A DNA stretch of 64,000 nt from Clostridia bacterium (lineage in GTDB: Bacteria; Bacillota; Clostridia; Oscillospirales; UBA644), in NCBI GenBank assembly GCA_017621705.1, contig JAGASR010000039.1:60165-124164 (forward strand). The letters run 5' to 3'. The first letter of the stretch is position 1, and each line of letters opens with the position of its first letter. Both the position numbers and the translations under genes were made by a program. Under the pieces are notes generated by a model, which did not search any database, was not told where the DNA came from, and saw only the letters and a program-made list of their open reading frames with translations. Shown one piece after another: positions 59,825 through 64,000 of the stretch.

Positions 59825-61198
59825 ATGAAAACAAACATTATAATCATCGGTGCAGGTCCGGGCGGCATATTTTCCGCATATGAGCTTATAAAACTTCGCC
59901 CCGATCTTAAAATAACCGTTATCGAAGCAGGTAATCCGCTTCATAAACGCAAATGCCCCATCGACGGCAAAAAAATAAAAAGCTGTATTAACTGTAAGCC
60001 CTGTTCGATAATGAACGGTTTCGGCGGTGCGGGCGCTTTTTCCGACGGTAAATATAATATCACAAACCAGTTCGGCGGAACTCTTTACGAATATATAGGT
60101 AAACAGCAGGCTATCGACCTGATGTATTATGTCGATAAAATCAATCTTGCATACGGCGGCGAGGGTACTAAACTTTATACCACCGCAAACACCTCTATCA
60201 AAAAACTCTGCTTGCAGAACAGCCTTCATCTTCTCGATGCTTCTGTCCGTCATCTCGGCACGGACGTAAACTATATAGTCCTTGAAAATCTTTATAATGA
60301 GCTTAAGGATAAAGTCGAATTCATTTTTAACGATCCTGTTAAAAAGGTGGAAAAAGCCGACGGTCTTTTCAGAGTAACGACCGAAAAAGGCGAACAGTTC
60401 GAAGCCGAAAAATGTATTATTTCCGCAGGACGAAGCGGCAGTGCGTGGATGGAATCCGTCTGCAAAGATCTTAATATTCCCACAAACAGCAACCGTGTCG
60501 ATATCGGTGTACGTGTCGAGCTTCCCGCCGCTCTTTTTGCGCATCTTACCGATGAGCTTTACGAAAGTAAGATCATCTACCGTACCGAAAAATACGGAGA
60601 TCTTGTCAGAACATTCTGCATGAACCCCAAGGGTGCTGTCGTAAGCGAAAATACGAACGGCATCGTTACCGTAAACGGTCACAGCTATGAAGATCCCAAA
60701 CTTCAGACCGAAAATACAAACTTTGCACTTCTTGTCGCAAAGCATTTTTCAGAGCCTTTCAAAGATTCGAACGGCTACGGTGAAAGCATTGCACGTCTTT
60801 CCAATATGCTTGGCGGCGGCGTTATCATCCAGCGTTTCGGAGATCTCGTAACGGGGCACAGAAGTACCGCAAACAGGATCAACGAATCGTTTACCGTTCC
60901 CACCCTTGCCGCAACTCCGGGTGATCTGAGTCTCGTTATGCCCAAACGTATTCTTGACGGCATCATCGAAATGATATACGCTCTCGATAAGATCGCTCCG
61001 GGTACAGCAAACGACGATACGCTTCTTTACGGTGTTGAGGTCAAGTTCTACAATATGGAAGTTTCTCTTGACGAACATCTTGAAACGAAGCACAGCGGTC
61101 TTTTCGTTATCGGTGACTGCAGCGGTATTACTCATTCTCTTTCTCACGCATCCGCAAGCGGTGTTCACGTTGCAAGACATATCTGCGAAACTCTTTAA
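59825..61198 (+). CDS. NAD(P)/FAD-dependent dehydrogenase (COG2509 type)
   Basis: 457 residues with the Rossmann start IIIGAGPGGIFSAYEL, a Cys patch CPIDGKKIKSCINCKPC, FGGAGAFSDGKYN, and a C-terminal FVIGDCSGITHSLSHASASG. The catalysed reaction is unknown. RBS AGAAAGG. Confidence 0.88.
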   Translation: MKTNIIIIGAGPGGIFSAYELIKLRPDLKITVIEAGNPLHKRKCPIDGKKIKSCINCKPCSIMNGFGGAGAFSDGKYNITNQFGGTLYEYIGKQQAIDLMYYVDKINLAYGGEGTKLYTTANTSIKKLCLQNSLHLLDASVRHLGTDVNYIVLENLYNELKDKVEFIFNDPVKKVEKADGLFRVTTEKGEQFEAEKCIISAGRSGSAWMESVCKDLNIPTNSNRVDIGVRVELPAALFAHLTDELYESKIIYRTEKYGDLVRTFCMNPKGAVVSENTNGIVTVNGHSYEDPKLQTENTNFALLVAKHFSEPFKDSNGYGESIARLSNMLGGGVIIQRFGDLVTGHRSTANRINESFTVPTLAATPGDLSLVMPKRILDGIIEMIYALDKIAPGTANDDTLLYGVEVKFYNMEVSLDEHLETKHSGLFVIGDCSGITHSLSHASASGVHVARHICETL

Positions 61199-61217
61199 TC
61201 ATTAAGGAGCAGCGTAA

Positions 61218-61925
61218 ATGAAAATAACGACAGTTCTTTTCGATCTTGACGGCACTCTTCTGCCCATGGATCAGGATGAATTTGTAAAATCATATTTTAA
61301 ACTTTTAGCAAAAAAAGTAGCCCCTCTCGGCTACGATCCCGCCTCTCTTATCGATAATATCTGGGCAGGCACAGCCGCTATGGTCAAAAATGACGGCAGT
61401 CGTAAAAACGAAGAAGCTTTCTGGGCACAGTTCGCAAAGTTTTACGGCGATAAGGTCTACGATGATATTCCTGTTTTCGATAAATTCTATTCCGAGGAAT
61501 TCAACCTCGCAAAAGATGTCTGCGGTTTTGCTCCGAACGCAAAAAAGATTGTTGACGGTCTTTGTGAAAGGGGATTTGAGGTCGTTCTGGCAACAAATCC
61601 GATCTTTCCGCCCGTTGCAACTCTTTCCCGTATTTCATGGGCAGGTCTTTCGGCGGAAAGTTTTTCGCTTATAACAAATTACTCGAACAGCTCTTACTGC
61701 AAGCCCAACCCGAAGTACTATCAGGAAATACTTTCAAAGATCGGCAAAGCTCCCGAAGAATGTCTCATGGTCGGAAACGATGTTGAAGAAGATATGATCG
61801 CTCAGTCTCTCGGCATGAAAGTTTTTCTCCTTACCGATTGCATTATAAATAAAAAAGACCGTGATATCTCCGTTTATCCGCACGGTGATTTTGAAGCTCT
61901 TGCGGATTATTTGCAAACGATCTGA
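61218..61925 (+). CDS. HAD-superfamily hydrolase
   Basis: 235 residues. Motif I FDLDGTLLPMD, motif II LATNP, motif III near CKPNPKYY and motif IV VGNDVEEDM. A phosphatase with a helical cap; substrate unknown. RBS AAGGAG. 19 bp after the FAD gene. Confidence 0.9.
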   Translation: MKITTVLFDLDGTLLPMDQDEFVKSYFKLLAKKVAPLGYDPASLIDNIWAGTAAMVKNDGSRKNEEAFWAQFAKFYGDKVYDDIPVFDKFYSEEFNLAKDVCGFAPNAKKIVDGLCERGFEVVLATNPIFPPVATLSRISWAGLSAESFSLITNYSNSSYCKPNPKYYQEILSKIGKAPEECLMVGNDVEEDMIAQSLGMKVFLLTDCIINKKDRDISVYPHGDFEALADYLQTI

Positions 61926-61950
61926 AATCTATTTTAAAAGGAGTTCAACA

Positions 61951-62454
61951 ATGGCTGAATTGATCAAAGTTTTTAAGGAAAATGTCCCCGAAATGCGCTT
62001 TATCGGAAAGAAATATCCCGATTTCGGCGGTTGGTGGGGCGAGTGGTTTGCAAACGGTTGGTTCGATCTTATCGAAAATACCATGGGCGGCGCAGATGCT
62101 ATTCTTAAAATCTGGCAGAACGGCGCAGGCTATGTCGGGCTTGAACGAAGATGTGACGGACAACCTTTTGAATACTGGATCGGTATGTTTACACCTGCCG
62201 AAACGCATGTTCCCGACGGCTTTGATTTTATCGATTTTCCCGCAGTCGCTCTCGGTACTTGCTGGTTATACGGCAAAGAAGACGAAGTTCACGACACAAG
62301 CGCGTGTCTTTCTGCAATAAAATCCAATAATATGGAACTCTGGACAGACGATAACGGCGGTATATGGTCTTTTGAAAATTGCCTCTGTCCCCGTTATACG
62401 ACCCCTGACGAAAACGGAAATGTTATTATGGATTACTGCTATTACGTTAAATAA
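61951..62454 (+). CDS. GyrI/AraC effector-binding-domain protein
   Basis: 167 residues of the effector-binding fold (MAELIKVFKENVPEMRFIGK; IGMFTPAETHVPDGFDFIDF). Small-molecule binding or esterase-like relatives exist. No DNA-binding domain. RBS AAAAGGAG. Confidence 0.78.
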   Translation: MAELIKVFKENVPEMRFIGKKYPDFGGWWGEWFANGWFDLIENTMGGADAILKIWQNGAGYVGLERRCDGQPFEYWIGMFTPAETHVPDGFDFIDFPAVALGTCWLYGKEDEVHDTSACLSAIKSNNMELWTDDNGGIWSFENCLCPRYTTPDENGNVIMDYCYYVK

Positions 62455-62470
62455 TTCTTTTTGTTTTAGT

Positions 62471-62635
62471 ATGGAATCTATTATTTATTGGGATTTCATC
62501 GACGGGCACTGTTGGACTCTGTAAAATATAGGCTTTGTCAAAAACGATCTTACTCCTTACGCAAACGAAAGATCTGTAACAAAAACTCTTAATCTTTCAA
62601 AGAACGGCAAGACAAGCATTACCGTCAATATTTAA
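62471..62635 (+). pseudogene. Degraded gene remnant
   Basis: Two short open pieces in different frames: MESIIYWDFIDGHCWTL (62471-62524) and an uninitiated tail ending SKNGKTSITVNI (to 62635). Together they look like the eroded end of a longer gene. Family not recognised. Confidence 0.4.
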
Positions 62636-62644
62636 TAGATAAAA

Positions 62645-62669
62645 TTCCCCTGTCGTATCGATAGGGGAA
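62645..62669 (+). other. Hairpin before the permease gene
   Basis: TTCCCCT pairs with AGGGGAA around an 11-base loop. No T tract follows, so a weak terminator or a leader structure is possible. Confidence 0.4.
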
Positions 62670-62686
62670 ATATATGGGAAAATAAT

Positions 62687-63547
62687 ATGGAAATTTTACT
62701 TATAGTCGCATCATGGGTTCTGGCGGCAACAAAGGTTTTGTCGCAAGGCAGATTTGCGAAAAATATGGCAAAAACTCCGTCAGATGCTCTTTTCTTCAAC
62801 GGTCTGATATTCAGCACCGGTGCGGTCATGCTTCTTCCGATTTTCGGGATAAATGTCCCGTTGTCTGGAATTTTTGCCGGTTTTCTTGTCGGCGCATTCA
62901 ACGTTATATTCCAGATGGCTTACGTTTGCGCTTTCTCGTGCGGTCCGATATCCTTGACGGCAATGATCTCAACGACAAGCATGGTCGTTCCGATAATCTT
63001 TTCTGCGATTGCATATGATGAGCCGCTTTCCGTTTTCAGAATTATAGGCATAATCGTAACGATCATCGCGCTCTATTTCACCACCGAAAAGATTAAGAAA
63101 GACAGCATCAAACTCAAATGGGCGCTTTTTACGTTGCTTGCATTTGTCGCAAATTTCAGCTCTTCACTGGTTCAGAAGATATATCTCAAGAGCGTTCCCG
63201 AAACGGATACATCTTCTTTTGTCGCCGTTCATTTTGCGTTCGCGGCGATCATCTCGCTCGGTCTTTATTTTATTCTTTCGGCAAGCGGAAAGAAATGTTC
63301 GTATAAGATAGGCAAAAACGTTATCTTTACGTCTTTTTTTATCGGCGTGATCCTCGGCATTTTCAATCTTATTTATTCTTACTCTCTTCTCGTTGTTGAT
63401 GCAACCGTTTATCTTCCTATTTTTAACGGCGGTCTTACGGTTCTCGTCACCCTCTGCGGCTCCCTCTTTATGAAAGAAAAACTGACAAAACGCCAAAAAA
63501 TCAGCATAATTCTCGGCGTTATCGCTATTGTGTTGATGAGTTTGTAA
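62687..63547 (+). CDS. EamA/DMT-superfamily permease
   Basis: 286 residues, about ten hydrophobic helices in two halves (each an EamA repeat). Includes SLTAMISTTSMVVPIIFSAI and the C-terminal SIILGVIAIVLMSL. Exports or imports small metabolites; substrate unknown. Confidence 0.88.
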   Translation: MEILLIVASWVLAATKVLSQGRFAKNMAKTPSDALFFNGLIFSTGAVMLLPIFGINVPLSGIFAGFLVGAFNVIFQMAYVCAFSCGPISLTAMISTTSMVVPIIFSAIAYDEPLSVFRIIGIIVTIIALYFTTEKIKKDSIKLKWALFTLLAFVANFSSSLVQKIYLKSVPETDTSSFVAVHFAFAAIISLGLYFILSASGKKCSYKIGKNVIFTSFFIGVILGIFNLIYSYSLLVVDATVYLPIFNGGLTVLVTLCGSLFMKEKLTKRQKISIILGVIAIVLMSL

Positions 63548-63582
63548 ATAATTTACAGTTCTTTTTTTGACAATCATATTTC

Positions 63583-63634
63583 AAAAGCATACACGTGGAC
63601 ATATTGTCCACGTGTATGCTTTTCTTTTTTTGTT
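63583..63634 (+). terminator. Very strong terminator after the permease gene
   Basis: A perfect 19-bp stem (AAAAGCATACACGTGGACA with its complement), 3-base loop TAT, then CTTTTTTT. Confidence 0.9.
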
Positions 63635-63700
63635 GATATTTACAGGAAAAATACGTTTTTGACTTTATTGTGAAGCGACAGCGTAAAACCACAAACACCC

Positions 63701-64000
63701 TTACCTTATAGGCAGACGGAGCGACAGCCGCCGTTCAGAGTACGGCAAGAGCGTCACGACGATACACCTTTACCCTATAAGCGAACGGAGCGACAGCCGC
63801 CGCCGAACACGGCAAGAGCGTTAACACCACACACCCTTACCTTATAGGCAGACGGCAGGAGCTACCGAGCCGCCGAACACGGCAGGAGCGTCACGACAAC
63901 CGCCCCTTACCTTATAGGCAGACGGCAGGAGCTACCGAGCCGCCGAACACGGCAGGAGCGTCACGACAACCGCCCCTTACCTTATAGGCAGACGGCAGGA
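63701..64000. repeat. 67-70 bp tandem repeat array running off the right edge
   Basis: Repeat starts (TTACCTTATA or TTACCCTATA) at 63701, 63770, 63837, 63907 and 63977 give unit lengths 69, 67, 70 and 70. The third and fourth units are identical; the first two vary. Each has GGCAGACGG and CGCCGAACACGGCA. A 70-base unit shifts frame, so this is not a repeated protein. No spacers, so not CRISPR. Confidence 0.85.

Noticed and set aside
59666..60745. Long upstream extension of the acetyltransferase frame
   Set aside because: It is antisense to the FAD-protein gene and its promoter; a good RBS and ATG lie at 59665.
63701..64000. CRISPR array
   Set aside because: Whole units repeat without unique spacers, units are 67-70 bp and there are no cas genes.

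Overview
The window looks like the chromosome of an anaerobic, low-to-moderate GC Gram-positive bacterium, most likely class Clostridia from a gut-like habitat. The evidence is near-consensus sigma-A promoters (TTGACA-17-TATAAT), strong GGAGG ribosome sites, rho-independent terminators, an oxygen-sensitive class III ribonucleotide reductase, radical-SAM and Fe-S enzymes, and a Tn916-type integrase/excisionase pair. I cannot name a genus. No rRNA, tRNA or CRISPR array was seen.

Layout: (1) 1-2878, host: a heavy-metal P-type ATPase running off the left edge, its ArsR/CadC-type repressor with two operator palindromes, an Fe-S aldo/keto reductase and a low-molecular-weight protein tyrosine phosphatase (LMW-PTP). 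(2) About 2862-40411, an integrated phage-derived element of about 37.5 kb bounded by a 17-bp identical att core (2862-2878 and 40395-40411). It sits in the first codons of the LMW-PTP gene, which formerly overlapped the end of the acyl-ACP thioesterase gene now at 40404. (3) 40404-63547, host: thioesterase, two GH78-like glycosidases, a GH2 enzyme, radical-SAM and ACT/metallo-beta-lactamase proteins, an adenosine deaminase fused to a methyltransferase, deformylase, thioredoxin, a Crp/Fnr regulator with a CoA-disulfide reductase/rhodanese, a COG3044-type ATPase behind a leader peptide with two terminators, an acetyltransferase, FAD and HAD proteins and a DMT-type permease. (4) 63583-64000: a strong terminator, then a non-coding 67-70 bp tandem repeat that continues past the edge.

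The element has about 34 kb of tightly packed minus-strand genes: Tn916-like Int/Xis, dUTPase, a thiol-redox and anaerobic ribonucleotide reductase set (FTR-like protein, NrdG, NrdD, glutaredoxin), a GIY-YIG endonuclease, a dNTP diphosphohydrolase-like protein, SPFH protein plus small membrane partner, MT-A70 methylase, a ThyX-like protein, a SleB-type hydrolase, its own DNA polymerase III alpha, primase, DnaB, a RecB-like nuclease, SSB, ERF annealing protein, a phosphoesterase, RtcB, many small membrane or zinc-binding proteins, and MazF next to a degenerate recombinase fold. A short plus-strand late segment carries an appendage-like peptide, amidase and holin genes.

The striking point is what is missing. 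No terminase, portal, capsid, protease or tail gene, and no recognisable CI-type repressor, is visible. Either the structural block was deleted at about 37.3-37.4 kb, where an orphan open 3' reading frame remains, or this is a large replication-plus-lysis satellite-like element. Other leads are an attP arm that keeps the LMW-PTP reading frame with only synonymous differences, flanking ATTTACAG repeats, two candidate leader-peptide RNAs with competing pairings, and in-frame duplications or fusions with embedded ribosome sites.
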